Below are positions 17,099 to 25,757 of a DNA stretch of 64,000 nucleotides, in pieces. Source of the DNA: JASHVB01 sp035535035 (GTDB lineage Bacteria > Pseudomonadota > Alphaproteobacteria > Acetobacterales > Acetobacteraceae); assembly GCA_035535035.1 (NCBI GenBank), contig DATLQW010000073.1:1-64000 (forward strand), written 5' to 3'. The number at the start of each line of letters is the position of its first letter. Within the stretch, counting starts at the first letter, position 1. Under the pieces are notes generated by a model. It saw only the letters and a list, made by a program, of their open reading frames with translations. It was not told where the DNA came from and searched no databases. Made by a program: the position numbers and the translations under genes.

Positions 17099-17862
17099 CA
17101 GATCGCCCCGCCGAAATAGATCTCCGCCAGTGCCGGATCGGCGATGATCTGCTGCGGCGAGCCGCGCGCCATCAGATGACCTTGGTGCAGGAACAACACC
17201 TCGTCGGCGATCTGCTGCACCACGCGGGTATTGTGCTCCACCACCAGCAGCGTTTTTCCCTCCGTTTGCAGCCGGCGCAGCAGCGTCATCACCGCGTCCA
17301 GCGCGCCGGCGGACAGGCCCGATGCCGGCTCGTCCAGCAACAGCAACTCCGCCCCCGTCGCCAAAACCCGCGCCACGGTCAGCAGCTTCTGCTCTCCGTA
17401 GGAAAGGTTGCGCACTACCTCGCGGGCCCGGTCGGCCAGCCCGACATGATCCAATATGCGCAACGCATCGGCGCGAAGCCGGGTCTGGCCGCGCGCGGCG
17501 CGCAACGGGCGGAAGATGGCGCCGAGCGGTTCCTCGGCGAACTGCCGCGGCAGCGCCACCATTACGTTGTCCAGCGCGGAAAGGTCGGTGAACAGCCGCA
17601 GGTTCTGGAACGTGCGGGCAATGCCGGCATGCACGATCGCCTGCGGCCGCAGCCCGTTGAGCGACCGACCGCGAAACGTCACGTGTCCCCCGTCGGGCCG
17701 CAGGAAGCCGGTAATGGCGTTGAAGATCGTCGTCTTGCCGGCGCCGTTCGGTCCGACCAGGCAGGTGATGCGGCCCTGTTCGACCTCGAAACTACACGCG
17801 CGCAAGGCGTGCAGGCCGCCAAAACTATGGTCCAGACCGGCGGCCTGAAGATAGGCGGTCAC
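17098..17862 (-). CDS. livG: Branched-chain amino-acid ABC transporter ATP-binding protein LivG
   Basis: Second ATPase of the importer (254 aa). It carries HSFGGLHALRACSFEVEQG, Walker A GPNGAGKTT, the long LivG-type insert with ARTFQNLRLFTDLSALDNVMVALP, the signature LSYGEQKLLTVARVLATG and Walker B LLLLDEPASGLS. The start is a GTG at 17862 overlapping the livM stop (GTGA). Much longer in-frame sequence upstream is antisense-like shadow of livM/livH and is excluded. Coupled to both neighbours by 4-base overlaps. Confidence 0.95.
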   Translation of the reverse strand: MTAYLQAAGLDHSFGGLHALRACSFEVEQGRITCLVGPNGAGKTTIFNAITGFLRPDGGHVTFRGRSLNGLRPQAIVHAGIARTFQNLRLFTDLSALDNVMVALPRQFAEEPLGAIFRPLRAARGQTRLRADALRILDHVGLADRAREVVRNLSYGEQKLLTVARVLATGAELLLLDEPASGLSAGALDAVMTLLRRLQTEGKTLLVVEHNTRVVQQIADEVLFLHQGHLMARGSPQQIIADPALAEIYFGGAI

Positions 17863-18725
17863 AGCCGCTCCCCCACCAGGCCCTGCGGCCGGAACAGCAT
17901 GAACGCGATCAGCAGCAATCCGTAGATCAGTTGCCGCGCCGCCGCCGCGATAGTGGTGGGAATGTCCAGCATCGACAGCGCCTGCGGCATGGCAAGCAGC
18001 AGGAACGGCCCGACGATCGAGCCGGCAAGCGTGCGGGCGCCGCCGACCACCACCATGGTCAACAGCAGGATCGACGAGTCGAGGTCGAACGACGACGGAT
18101 CGATGAAGCTGAGGAACGTCGCGTACAACCCGCCCGCCATGCCGGCGAACGCGCCGGCCAGCGCCGCCGCCGACACTTTCGCCCGCAGCACGTTCTTGCC
18201 CGCCGCCGCCACCGCATGCTCGTCCTCGCGAATCGCCCGCAGCAGCCGGCCGAACGGCGCGCGCATGATCAGCCAGAAGCAGGTGCAGGCCAGCAGCAAG
18301 CCGCACAGGCACAGCACCATGAGCTGGAACGTGCTGGCCATCTGGTAACCGAACAGGTCGGGCGGCGGGATGCCCGGCAAGCCGTTGGCGCCGCCGGTGC
18401 CGGCGGTCCAGTTGGTGAACACCGCGGTGGCCAGCAACTGGATGCCGAACGAGGTCACCACGAAATAGTCGCCGGACACCCGCAAGGCCGGCAGCGTCAC
18501 CAGGATGTTCAGCGCGATGCAACCCACCATGGCGATCGCCAGCGCCGGCAGGAACGACAGCGGCGCCGCCGCCATCAGGAAATGCGCGACGATATAGGCG
18601 CCGACGCCGAACACCGCCGCCTGCGACACGGAGAAGATGCCGACGATGCCCACCAGAAGATTGGTGGACAGGCCCAGCATCACGTAAACGGCGGCGAGCG
18701 CCAGATAGGAATACAGGAAGTCCAT
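17859..18725 (-). CDS. livM: Branched-chain amino-acid ABC transporter permease LivM
   Basis: Inner-membrane permease of 288 aa with about eight hydrophobic segments. Characteristic are GLSTNLLVGIVGIFSVSQAAVFGVGAY near the N-terminus, DYFVVTSFGIQLL, and the cytoplasmic coupling loop RAPFGRLLRAIREDEHAVAAAGKNV, which contacts the ATPases. The C-terminal half has GGLYATFLSFIDPSSF and VVVGGARTLAGSIVG. It overlaps livG by 4 bases and lies 3 bases after livH. Confidence 0.95.
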   Translation of the reverse strand: MDFLYSYLALAAVYVMLGLSTNLLVGIVGIFSVSQAAVFGVGAYIVAHFLMAAAPLSFLPALAIAMVGCIALNILVTLPALRVSGDYFVVTSFGIQLLATAVFTNWTAGTGGANGLPGIPPPDLFGYQMASTFQLMVLCLCGLLLACTCFWLIMRAPFGRLLRAIREDEHAVAAAGKNVLRAKVSAAALAGAFAGMAGGLYATFLSFIDPSSFDLDSSILLLTMVVVGGARTLAGSIVGPFLLLAMPQALSMLDIPTTIAAAARQLIYGLLLIAFMLFRPQGLVGERL

Positions 18726-18728
18726 CGC

Positions 18729-19592
18729 TCAGCGTGCCGCCGCGAACAGGCCGGTGGGCCGGAACAGCATGAAGATGACGAAGATGAAGAAGGTGACGCC
18801 GATGCTCCACTCGCCCGGAATCACCAGCAGCGACAGGTTCTGCAGCACCGCGATCGCCACCGACAGCATGAACGCGCCCGAAATGCTGCCGACTCCGCCG
18901 GCGATCATCGCGATGGTCGCGGTCAGCAACGGCGTGATGCCGCCATAAGGCTGCAAGCCGAGGTCGAGCGGCACCAGCACGCCGGGCAGCGCAACGATCC
19001 CCGAGGCGATCGCCACCACATAGACATAGACCGCGTTCGGCCGCAGCCGGGTGATCTCGGCCAGGAACGGGTTGGATGCCACCGCGCGGATGCGCTTGCC
19101 GAGAATGGTGCGGTGCGCGAACCACATCACCCCGGCATAGGCGGCGAGGCTCACCGCGACGGTCAGCAACTGCGGGTAGGTGATCCGGATGCTGTCGAGC
19201 GACATGACGCGTTCAGCCCATGGCACCGGGAATTGCAGAATGTCCGGTGTGAAGACCGCGGCGATGATGTTCTGGATCACCGCCAGCACGCCGAGCGAGG
19301 CGATGAGCACCACCAGATGCGTGGCCCGCCGCCGCGCGAGCTGCGCGTACAGCCCGCCCTGAATCAGTGCGCCCAGCAGCGCGCAAACGGCCATCGCCGC
19401 CAGCAGGGCGACGATGTCCGGCGCTCCCCGGCTTACCGTCCACCAGGCGACATAGCCGGCCATGGTGTAAACGCCGGCATGCGCGACATGGAAGATCTTC
19501 GTCGTGGCATAGATCAACGAGAAGCTGACGGCGACTACGCCCAGCGCGCAGCCGGTGACGAGGCCATTGATCAGCAGTTGCAGCGCCAGCAT
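18729..19592 (-). CDS. livH: Branched-chain amino-acid ABC transporter permease LivH
   Basis: Inner-membrane permease (287 aa from ATG 19592) pairing with LivM. It starts MLALQLLINGLVTGCALGVVAVSFSLIYATTKIFHVAHAGVY, the standard LivH opening. The loop MWFAHRTILGKRIRAVASNPFLAEI is the ATPase contact, and IAGGVGSISGAFML is conserved late. A GTG 11 codons upstream (19625) is possible but sits directly on its G-run and adds non-family residues. It is the first permease gene after an intergenic hairpin that separates it from livK. Confidence 0.93.
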   Translation of the reverse strand: MLALQLLINGLVTGCALGVVAVSFSLIYATTKIFHVAHAGVYTMAGYVAWWTVSRGAPDIVALLAAMAVCALLGALIQGGLYAQLARRRATHLVVLIASLGVLAVIQNIIAAVFTPDILQFPVPWAERVMSLDSIRITYPQLLTVAVSLAAYAGVMWFAHRTILGKRIRAVASNPFLAEITRLRPNAVYVYVVAIASGIVALPGVLVPLDLGLQPYGGITPLLTATIAMIAGGVGSISGAFMLSVAIAVLQNLSLLVIPGEWSIGVTFFIFVIFMLFRPTGLFAAAR

Positions 19593-19664
19593 GGGCGACG
19601 GCTTTCTGGAGGCGGTCTTCTTCACCCCCCTTTGAGGGATCGGGACGCGAAGCGGGCCAGGGTT

Positions 19665-19716
19665 GCGGGAGAGGCGCGCGCATCCAGCGGCCGACGGATG
19701 GACGCGCCCCTCCCGC
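19665..19716 (-). terminator. Imperfect hairpin between livK and livH (attenuator candidate)
   Basis: Two 21-base arms (19665-19685 and 19696-19716) pair at 18 of 21 positions over a 10-base loop, in the 149-base gap between the binding-protein gene and the permease genes. Such hairpins commonly reduce read-through so that the binding protein is made in excess. No T-run is present, so mRNA processing or stabilisation is equally possible. Confidence 0.5.
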
Positions 19717-19741
19717 TAACGGCAGGAGCGGAACAACTGCA

Positions 19742-20842
19742 TCAGTCCGCGGTCATCTGCTTGATCGTCTCGTCCTTGCCGTCGCGCATCACGTTGATGT
19801 CGATCGGCACGGTGGCGGTGTTGGTCTTGAACTCCAGCGGGATCAGGCCATGGAATTTGCGAACGTGCAGCAGCGTGTCGCGCATGTTCGCGCCGGTGAC
19901 GGGCTTGCCTTCGGCCAGCACCTTGTCCAGCGTGGTCAACAGGATCTGCGTCGCATTGTAGTACTGCCGCACGTAGAATTCCATGGGCACGCCGAACTGC
20001 TTCTGGAACTCGGCGGCCAATTGGGGCGGCGCGTCGATGCGAACCTGGGTGTGCACGAAGCCGGCCGATGCCGGATCGGCAACCACCTGGGGGTCCTGGA
20101 AGAACGTCGTCCCCGCCACGATGAAATGCATGCCGAGCTGATGGTATTGCTGCGCCATCTGGTCCAGCCCGGCGGTGATCGAAACCAGCGTCACCTGCGG
20201 CTTGGCCGCGGCGAGCTTCAGCAGCGCCGGGCGGAAATCGGTCTGGCCGAACTGCGTCGGTTCCTGCGCGACGATCTTGCCGCCAGCCTTGACGAAATAC
20301 TTCAGATAGTCGTTGCGGCCGGAAATGCCGGCGGCGTCGTTCTCGAACAGGATGGCGGCATTGGTCTTGCCTTCGCTCACCAGGTATTTCGCCAGTACCT
20401 TGATCTCGTCGGATATCGTCGGCAGCGTGTTGATCAGGTAGGGCGAGGCGGTCGCCAACTCGTCCGCCTGCGCGCCGGCGTTGATCATCAGCACCTGCTT
20501 GCGCGTCGCCAGCGGCGCCATCGCCAGGCTGGGACCCGAGAACGCGGTGAAGATGACCGGGAAATGCTCCAGGTCCGCCATCTTGTTGAAGCTCAACACC
20601 GACTGGTCGGGCTTGGCCTGAGTGTCCTCGAACTGCACGTCGATCTTGTGGCCGCGCACGCCGCCCTTGGCATTGGCCTGTCCGATCGCGAACTGGATGC
20701 CGCGCATCTGCTGCGTGCCGATCAGGCCGCCCGGCCCGGTCAGCGGCAGGATCGCGCCAAAGCGGATGGGGCCTGCAGGCGCCGCACCGCACATGAGGAT
20801 CGCAGCCGCCAGCACCGCGGCCACTCGGATCGCCCGGATCAT
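19742..20842 (-). CDS. livK: Branched-chain amino-acid-type ABC transporter substrate-binding protein
   Basis: Periplasmic type I binding protein (366 aa). It has a signal peptide (about residues 1-24, AAVLAAAILMCGAAPAG), then IRFGAILPLTGPGGLIGTQQMRGIQFAIGQANAKGGVRGHKI, the standard Leu/Ile/Val-binding-protein opening. The FDTQAKPDQS-type and AAILFENDAAGISGRNDYLKYFVKAGGKIV blocks match Peripla_BP_6. The ATG at 20842 was chosen because it is the start that exposes the signal peptide. It heads the livK-(hairpin)-livHMGF operon. True ligand may be an amino acid, urea or an aromatic acid. Confidence 0.92.
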   Translation of the reverse strand: MIRAIRVAAVLAAAILMCGAAPAGPIRFGAILPLTGPGGLIGTQQMRGIQFAIGQANAKGGVRGHKIDVQFEDTQAKPDQSVLSFNKMADLEHFPVIFTAFSGPSLAMAPLATRKQVLMINAGAQADELATASPYLINTLPTISDEIKVLAKYLVSEGKTNAAILFENDAAGISGRNDYLKYFVKAGGKIVAQEPTQFGQTDFRPALLKLAAAKPQVTLVSITAGLDQMAQQYHQLGMHFIVAGTTFFQDPQVVADPASAGFVHTQVRIDAPPQLAAEFQKQFGVPMEFYVRQYYNATQILLTTLDKVLAEGKPVTGANMRDTLLHVRKFHGLIPLEFKTNTATVPIDINVMRDGKDETIKQMTAD

Positions 20843-21080
20843 GACGTTTCTCCCTCTTCCCGCGTTCCGCTTAGGCGACGGATTCCAGCGGGTCAAGCGC
20901 GGCAGGTTGCCCGCGCGGATCGCCTTCGCTAGCGTTGCACGGTGCCGTGCGACGCTGGGCGCGCAGCGCGGGCGCCGGCCTCCGGGGCAAGTGCGGCGGC
21001 ATGATTGCGGATTGCCGGCCCGGGACATCCGCCCCGGCGTGACCCGAGGGCCGGCCTTGGATGCGAGGAATGTTGGACCG

Positions 21081-21494
21081 ATGAGTAAGCACGTCGTGGC
21101 AACGGTTGCGGAAATTCCACCGGGACAGCGGAAGCTGGTCACGGTGCGCGGCCGGCCGATCGCGGTATTCAACCTGGGGGGCGAGTTCTTCGGCCTGTTC
21201 AACCGCTGCCCGCACCAGGGCGGCCCGATGTGTGAGGGCGTGCTCACCGGGTTGATCGAATCCGACGATCCCGGGCGCTACCAGTACTCGCGCGCCGGAG
21301 AAATTCTGCGTTGCCCGTGGCACGGTTGGGAATTCGACGTGCGCACCGGCCAGTCGTTCTGTGATCCGTCGAAGATCAGCGTGCGCAGCTACCCGGTGGA
21401 AGTGGCGCCGGGCCAGCGCGTCGTGCAGGGGCCGTACGTGGCCGAGACCATCCCGGTGACGGTGGAAGAACAATACGTGGTCGTGGACGTGTAG
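21081..21494 (+). CDS. Rieske [2Fe-2S] domain protein
   Basis: Small soluble Rieske-type ferredoxin-like protein of 137 aa. Cluster ligands are clear: CPHQGG (about 43-48) and CPWHGWEF (about 78-85), the Cys-X-His and Cys-X2-His pairs. A roughly 20-residue insert (GLIESDDPGRYQYSRAG) lies between the ligand loops. There is no catalytic domain, so it is probably an electron carrier for an oxygenase or a regulatory subunit. It stands alone, divergent from livK. The ATG at 21081 begins MSKHVVATVAEIPPGQ. Confidence 0.9.
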   Translation: MSKHVVATVAEIPPGQRKLVTVRGRPIAVFNLGGEFFGLFNRCPHQGGPMCEGVLTGLIESDDPGRYQYSRAGEILRCPWHGWEFDVRTGQSFCDPSKISVRSYPVEVAPGQRVVQGPYVAETIPVTVEEQYVVVDV

Positions 21495-21591
21495 CCGGCG
21501 CCCACGGCATCGCCGGCCCTGGCGACGGAAGCCGCCGGCTTTACCGGATGCTAACCTTGCCGGCCGTCTTATCGCCGCGTGGCGGGGACAG

Positions 21592-22191
21592 GTGGCCGGC
21601 GTGGGCGGATCACAGGACGAACTCGGCGAATTGCTCCGGGCGCTCGTGCGGGCCGAGCTTGCGACCGCCATCGATGGCCTGCGCCAATTCGTCGATCGCC
21701 GGATCTCGGAACTGTCCGCGGAGATCCACGGCACTACGCAATTGCTCGATTTCAGCGAGGCCAACCTGACCGGCCATCTCACCCGCATCCAGCAGGAGAT
21801 CGCCCGCGTCGTCGCGGCACCCGCGTTCGCGACGCGCACCAGCGGCCTCGAGCTGGAGGTGGTGGTGCAGGCAACCGAGCAAGCCGCCAACCAGATCATG
21901 GAGGCGGCCGAGGCGATTGGAACCTGGATCGAACAGGCGCGCGAGGACCCGGCGGCGATCGAGGCGATCACCCAGCGGCTCAATGCGATATTCGAGGCGT
22001 GTACGTTCCAGGACCTCACCGGCCAGCGGATCCGCCGGGCGATCGACCATCTGCAGAAAGTCGAGGCAATGCTGGGAGGGCTGGCCCCGATTGACCCGGC
22101 CTTGGTGCCGCGGGCCGTGCCCCAGGTGGTGCAGGATGCGGCGCAGAACCCCGCGCTCGGGCAGAACGATGTGGATCGGATGTTCGGCTAG
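21592..22191 (+). CDS. cheZ: CheZ-like chemotaxis protein phosphatase
   Basis: 199-aa helical protein with the CheZ catalytic motif QDLTGQ in ACTFQDLTGQRIRRAIDHLQKVEAML (about 140-165); in E. coli CheZ the Asp and Gln of this motif drive dephosphorylation of CheY-P. The upstream half is a long predicted coiled-coil (FVDRRISELSAEIHGTTQLLDF and following). The C-terminal NDVDRMFG resembles the CheY-binding tail of CheZ. The start is GTG at 21592, with another GTG at 21601. No other chemotaxis gene is in this window, so it is an orphan. Confidence 0.85.
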   Translation: MAGVGGSQDELGELLRALVRAELATAIDGLRQFVDRRISELSAEIHGTTQLLDFSEANLTGHLTRIQQEIARVVAAPAFATRTSGLELEVVVQATEQAANQIMEAAEAIGTWIEQAREDPAAIEAITQRLNAIFEACTFQDLTGQRIRRAIDHLQKVEAMLGGLAPIDPALVPRAVPQVVQDAAQNPALGQNDVDRMFG

Positions 22192-22440
22192 TCCCGCCAC
22201 CGGCGTGCGATAGTGGGAACCGCGCGGAAGGCCGCTCTCGGCGGTTTCGTTGCCTCATGGCCGAACGATTGAAACGCGCGGGAAGCCGTCAGGAATTCCT
22301 CCTTCGTGAAGTCGGCGATTGATCGAACCATCCGGGCCGCACGAACCGTTCGGCCCCCCTCCCCGGATCATGCGCGCCGCCGGTGTGATCGCCGATCCAC
22401 CGGCGTCGTAACAAGGGCGCATGACAGGGCGGCCGCGACA

Positions 22441-23781
22441 TCACCCTGCCAACGCCGCTTCCACGCCGGCGGCGATGCTGAACAGCCTGGCGTCGCCCAG
22501 TGTCTCGCCCATCAGCATCAATCCGACCGGCGCGTCGCCCGCGCCATGGCACGGCAGGCTGATCGCGCAGCGGTCGAGGAAATTGCCCAGCGCCGTGTTG
22601 CGCAGGATCAGCAGGTTGAGCCGGTTGTACTCGCGCTCGTCGTCCAGCGCCGCGACGCGCGGCGGCACGATCGGCACGGTCGGCATCACCACGGAGTCAA
22701 AATCCCGCGTGCGCGCGTCGAAGCGCGCGATCAGCCGCGCCCGCGCCGTCGCCACGTCGAGGTAGTCGGCCGCGCTCATTCGCTCGCCGCGCGCGATGCG
22801 CACCCGGATGCGCGGGTCGTACAGTGCGCCCTTCCCGGCCAGCAGCGTGCGATGCCAGGCATAGGCCTCGGAAGCGGCGAACCCGCCCTTGGCGTTCGCC
22901 GCCTGGATTTCGTCGAACTCCGGAAACCGCGTGCGGATCAGCCGCGCGCCGGCGCGTTCCAGCACCGACAGGGCGCGTGCGAAGGCGGTCGCCACGGTGG
23001 CGTCCAGCCCGTCGAGCACCAGGTTCTCCGGCACCGCCAGACGCAATCCGCCGAGACCGGCCGGCGCCGGCGGCAGCGGGGTTTCGCCCGCCAGCACCGC
23101 GTCGATCACGGCGCAGCACGCCACGCTGGGCGCCAGCGGACCGACCGAATCGAGGCTCGGCGCCAGCGGCAGCACGCCGGCGATCGGCACGCGCCGCGCC
23201 GTCGGCTTCCAGCCGACCACGCCGCAAAACGCCGCCGGAATGCGGCAGGAGCCACCGGTATCGGTGCCCAGCCCCGCCGCCGCCATGCCGTCCGCCACGG
23301 CCACCGCGGTGCCCGAGGAACTGCCGCCGGGAATCCGCCCCGTTGCGCGGTCCCAGGGCGCCAGCGGCGTGCCGTAATGCGGGTTGATGCCAAGGCCGGA
23401 AAACGCGAACTCGGTCATGTTGGTGCGGCCCAGCGGCACGAAGCCCGCGGCCAGCAGGCACTGCACCGCCGGTGCATGCGCTTCGGCCGGCGGCGCGTCG
23501 GCCAGCGCCCGTGAACCGGCCGGGGTTGCCTGCCCGGCCACGTCGAACAGGTCCTTCAGCGCAACCGGGATGCCGGCGTAGCGGCCCGGCGCGCGGCCCG
23601 CCCGGCGCAGCGCGTCCATCGCGTCCGCCATGGCGCGCGCCCAGTCCGGGTCGGTCCTGATGAAGGCCCGCGCTCCTTCGCCGGCCGGGTCGGCGATGCG
23701 GGACAGGCATTCCTCCGCCAGCGCCCGGCTCGTCGTCCTGCCCTCCGCCAGGGTGTTGGCGATTTGCTCCAGCCTGCGCAT
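22441..23781 (-). CDS. Amidase (amidase-signature family)
   Basis: Amide hydrolase of 446 aa using a Ser-cisSer-Lys triad. Lys76 is in PVALKDLFDVAG, the cis-Ser lies in GGSSSGTAV (154-156), and the nucleophile Ser178 is in GTDTGGSCRIPAAFCG. The rest shows the usual amidase layout, including TNMTEFAFSGLGINPHYGTP and the C-terminal SLPCHGAGDAPVGLMLMG. GGAGG lies upstream of the ATG at 23781, fixing the start. It is divergent from udh with only 36 bp between start codons, so promoters must overlap. Substrate unknown. Confidence 0.93.
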   Translation of the reverse strand: MRRLEQIANTLAEGRTTSRALAEECLSRIADPAGEGARAFIRTDPDWARAMADAMDALRRAGRAPGRYAGIPVALKDLFDVAGQATPAGSRALADAPPAEAHAPAVQCLLAAGFVPLGRTNMTEFAFSGLGINPHYGTPLAPWDRATGRIPGGSSSGTAVAVADGMAAAGLGTDTGGSCRIPAAFCGVVGWKPTARRVPIAGVLPLAPSLDSVGPLAPSVACCAVIDAVLAGETPLPPAPAGLGGLRLAVPENLVLDGLDATVATAFARALSVLERAGARLIRTRFPEFDEIQAANAKGGFAASEAYAWHRTLLAGKGALYDPRIRVRIARGERMSAADYLDVATARARLIARFDARTRDFDSVVMPTVPIVPPRVAALDDEREYNRLNLLILRNTALGNFLDRCAISLPCHGAGDAPVGLMLMGETLGDARLFSIAAGVEAALAG

Positions 23782-23817
23782 GATGTCCTCCGTGATCGGA
23801 TGAACGGAGAGCATGCC

Positions 23818-24633
23818 ATGCCCGACGCCGTCGCCAAACCTGTGCTGCTGACCGGCGCCTCCGGCGCCCTGGGCCGCCTGCTGGCCAGGTCGCTGGCCGC
23901 CGAGGGCTGGACGCTGCGACTGACCGACATCGCGCCGTTTCCCGATGCGCTCCCGCCGGGCGCGTCCTTCACCCGCGCTGACCTCAACGACGGCGTCACC
24001 ATGCTGCGGCTGGCGGAAGGCTGCGGCGCCATCGTGCATCTCGGCGGCGTATCGGTGGAGCGGCCGTTCGCGGAGGTGCTGGGGCCGAACATATGCGGCC
24101 TGTTCCACATCTACGAGGCGGCGCGGCGGGAGCGTTCCCGGGTGATCTTCGCCTCCTCCAACCATGCAGTCGGTTTCCACGAGCGCTCGGAATCGATCGG
24201 CGCGGACACGCCATTCCTGCCGGATGGATTCTATGGGCTGTCGAAGGCATATGGCGAGCTGATGGGCCGGCTCTACTGGCACAAGCACGGCGTGGAGAGC
24301 GTGTTCATCCGCATCGGTTCCAGCTTCCCCGAGCCGAAGGACGCGCGCATGCTGGCGACCTGGCTGTCCTATCCCGACCTGTCGCGCCTGGTAGCGCGCT
24401 GCCTGGCCACGCCGGCGGTGGGCTGCGGCGTCGTCTGGGGCGCGTCCAACAACAGCCGCATGACCTGGTGGCGCGACGATGCCCGCGACCTGCTCGGCTG
24501 GACGCCGCAAGACAGCGCCGACCCCTTCGCGGCCCAGCTTGCCGGCCGGCTCAGTGGCGATCCGGTGCAAGAGCGCTACATAGGCGGCGCGTTCTGCGCG
24601 ATCGGCTATTCGCGAGACGGGAACGCGCCCTGA
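23818..24633 (+). CDS. udh: Uronate dehydrogenase (SDR family)
   Basis: NAD-dependent oxidation of glucuronate or galacturonate to the aldaric-acid lactone. The 271-aa protein matches Agrobacterium Udh: TGASGALGR (NAD), IVHLGGVSVERPFAEVLGPNICGLF, VIFASSNHAVGF, YGLSKAYGE (Tyr/Lys), FIRIGSSFPEP and RMLATWLSYPDLSRL, and GVVWGASNNSRMTWW. GGAGA lies before the ATG at 23818. It shares a 36-bp regulatory gap with the amidase gene. An NAD-dependent epimerase of unknown substrate is the alternative. Confidence 0.88.
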   Translation: MPDAVAKPVLLTGASGALGRLLARSLAAEGWTLRLTDIAPFPDALPPGASFTRADLNDGVTMLRLAEGCGAIVHLGGVSVERPFAEVLGPNICGLFHIYEAARRERSRVIFASSNHAVGFHERSESIGADTPFLPDGFYGLSKAYGELMGRLYWHKHGVESVFIRIGSSFPEPKDARMLATWLSYPDLSRLVARCLATPAVGCGVVWGASNNSRMTWWRDDARDLLGWTPQDSADPFAAQLAGRLSGDPVQERYIGGAFCAIGYSRDGNAP

Positions 24634-24873
24634 CGCCCTCCCATGGACACGCCCCCCGGTGGAGCCTCCCATGAAGCCCCCATGGACGCCGCCACCGCGT
24701 CGCGTCCGGAGCCGTCCGGCAGGCCGCCCGGGGTCCGCGGAACGCCGCCGCCGGAGGGCGTGGTATCGGCGCGGCGAAACATTATTTAACGTCGCGGGAT
24801 GCGCCGCCGCCGTAGGATCGCAATGCGGCAATCGCCATTCCCGTTACCGACTCGAACCCGAAGGAACCCGGTC

Positions 24874-25482
24874 ATGCGTCGCGCAACAGTCTTTGTCGGT
24901 TTGGCATCCACGCTGGCGCTCGGCGCCTGCGCCGTGGCGCCGCCTCCCGGCCCGAGCGTGATGGCGATGCCCGGCCAGGGGAAGAACTATGCGGCGTTCC
25001 AGCAGGACGACGCGATCTGCCGGCAGGCAGCGACCGTGCAGACCGGCGGCGCCTCGCCGGCGGTAGCGGCCAACAACAGCGCGGTCGGCAGCGCGGTGCT
25101 CGGCACCGCGCTCGGCGCCGCGGCGGGTGCTGCGCTGGGCTCGGTCAGCGGCGCCATGGGCGCGGGTGCGGCGATCGGCGGGGCCACCGGCCTGCTCGCC
25201 GGCAGCGCCATCGGCGCCGGCAATGCACAGGCCGCCGGCGCGGACGTGCAGCAACGCTACGACATGGTCTATGCGCAGTGCATGACCGCGAAGGGCAACA
25301 CGGTGCAGAGCGCGCCCCCGGGTTACGCCGCCGGCTATGTGCCAGGCTATGCCTATGCCCCGGCCTATGCCTATCCGCCGCCGTACTACTACCCATACGG
25401 CCCGCCCTATATGGGGCCAGGCGTGGCCATCGGCATTGGCGGCGGTTGGGGCTGGGACGGCGACCGGCGCCGCTGGCGCTAG
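24874..25482 (+). CDS. Glycine-zipper outer-membrane lipoprotein-like protein
   Basis: 202-aa envelope protein. The signal peptide ends at a lipobox LGAC (Cys19), so it is predicted lipid-modified. Residues about 65-120 form a Gly/Ala-rich zipper with repeated small-residue steps (GTALGAAAGAALGSVSGAMG), as in YMGG/17 kDa antigen-type proteins that insert in membranes. The C-terminal tail is Tyr/Pro/Ala-rich (YAPAYAYPPPYYYPYG) and likely unstructured. AAGGA precedes the ATG at 24874. Function unknown; structural or stress-related envelope role is inference. Confidence 0.82.
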   Translation: MRRATVFVGLASTLALGACAVAPPPGPSVMAMPGQGKNYAAFQQDDAICRQAATVQTGGASPAVAANNSAVGSAVLGTALGAAAGAALGSVSGAMGAGAAIGGATGLLAGSAIGAGNAQAAGADVQQRYDMVYAQCMTAKGNTVQSAPPGYAAGYVPGYAYAPAYAYPPPYYYPYGPPYMGPGVAIGIGGGWGWDGDRRRWR

Positions 25483-25496
25483 CCCCCCGACTGACA

Positions 25497-25543
25497 CCTC
25501 GCCCGCTGCGCGGTGGGTCGAGGTGCGAAGCACCGAGGGTGAG
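25497..25543. repeat. Dispersed palindromic repeat, family C (partial copy)
   Basis: After the lipoprotein stop, a CACCTCG...TCGAGGTG palindrome is followed by the 28-base core at 25516-25543 (GGTCGAGGTGCGAAGCACCG and onward). This core differs at one position from 51947-51974. The core itself contains a GGTGC-GAA-GCACC hairpin. The right-hand half seen in the copies near 46.1 and 52.0 kb is missing. Confidence 0.6.
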
Positions 25544-25757
25544 CGTGATCGGATCGCCCCGCCGCAGCGCCCCGGCCGGCATGCCACCCCACGCGTCACC
25601 GCAGCGCCACACTGCTGCGGATCGCGCGGATGCCGCGGCAGACAGGGTCAACACCGTCCGCGACCATGATCCGCCGCCGCCGGAGGATTTCCGCCGGCCG
25701 GCGGAGCAGGAACTGCCGGGCTGGAATTGCGGCGGCGAGGGGTGGTCCGTCGCGCGC

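Noticed and set aside
17931..19961. 676-aa open frame opposite livM and livH
   Set aside because: Antisense of transmembrane genes, giving His/Arg/Gln-rich low-complexity protein; not a real gene.
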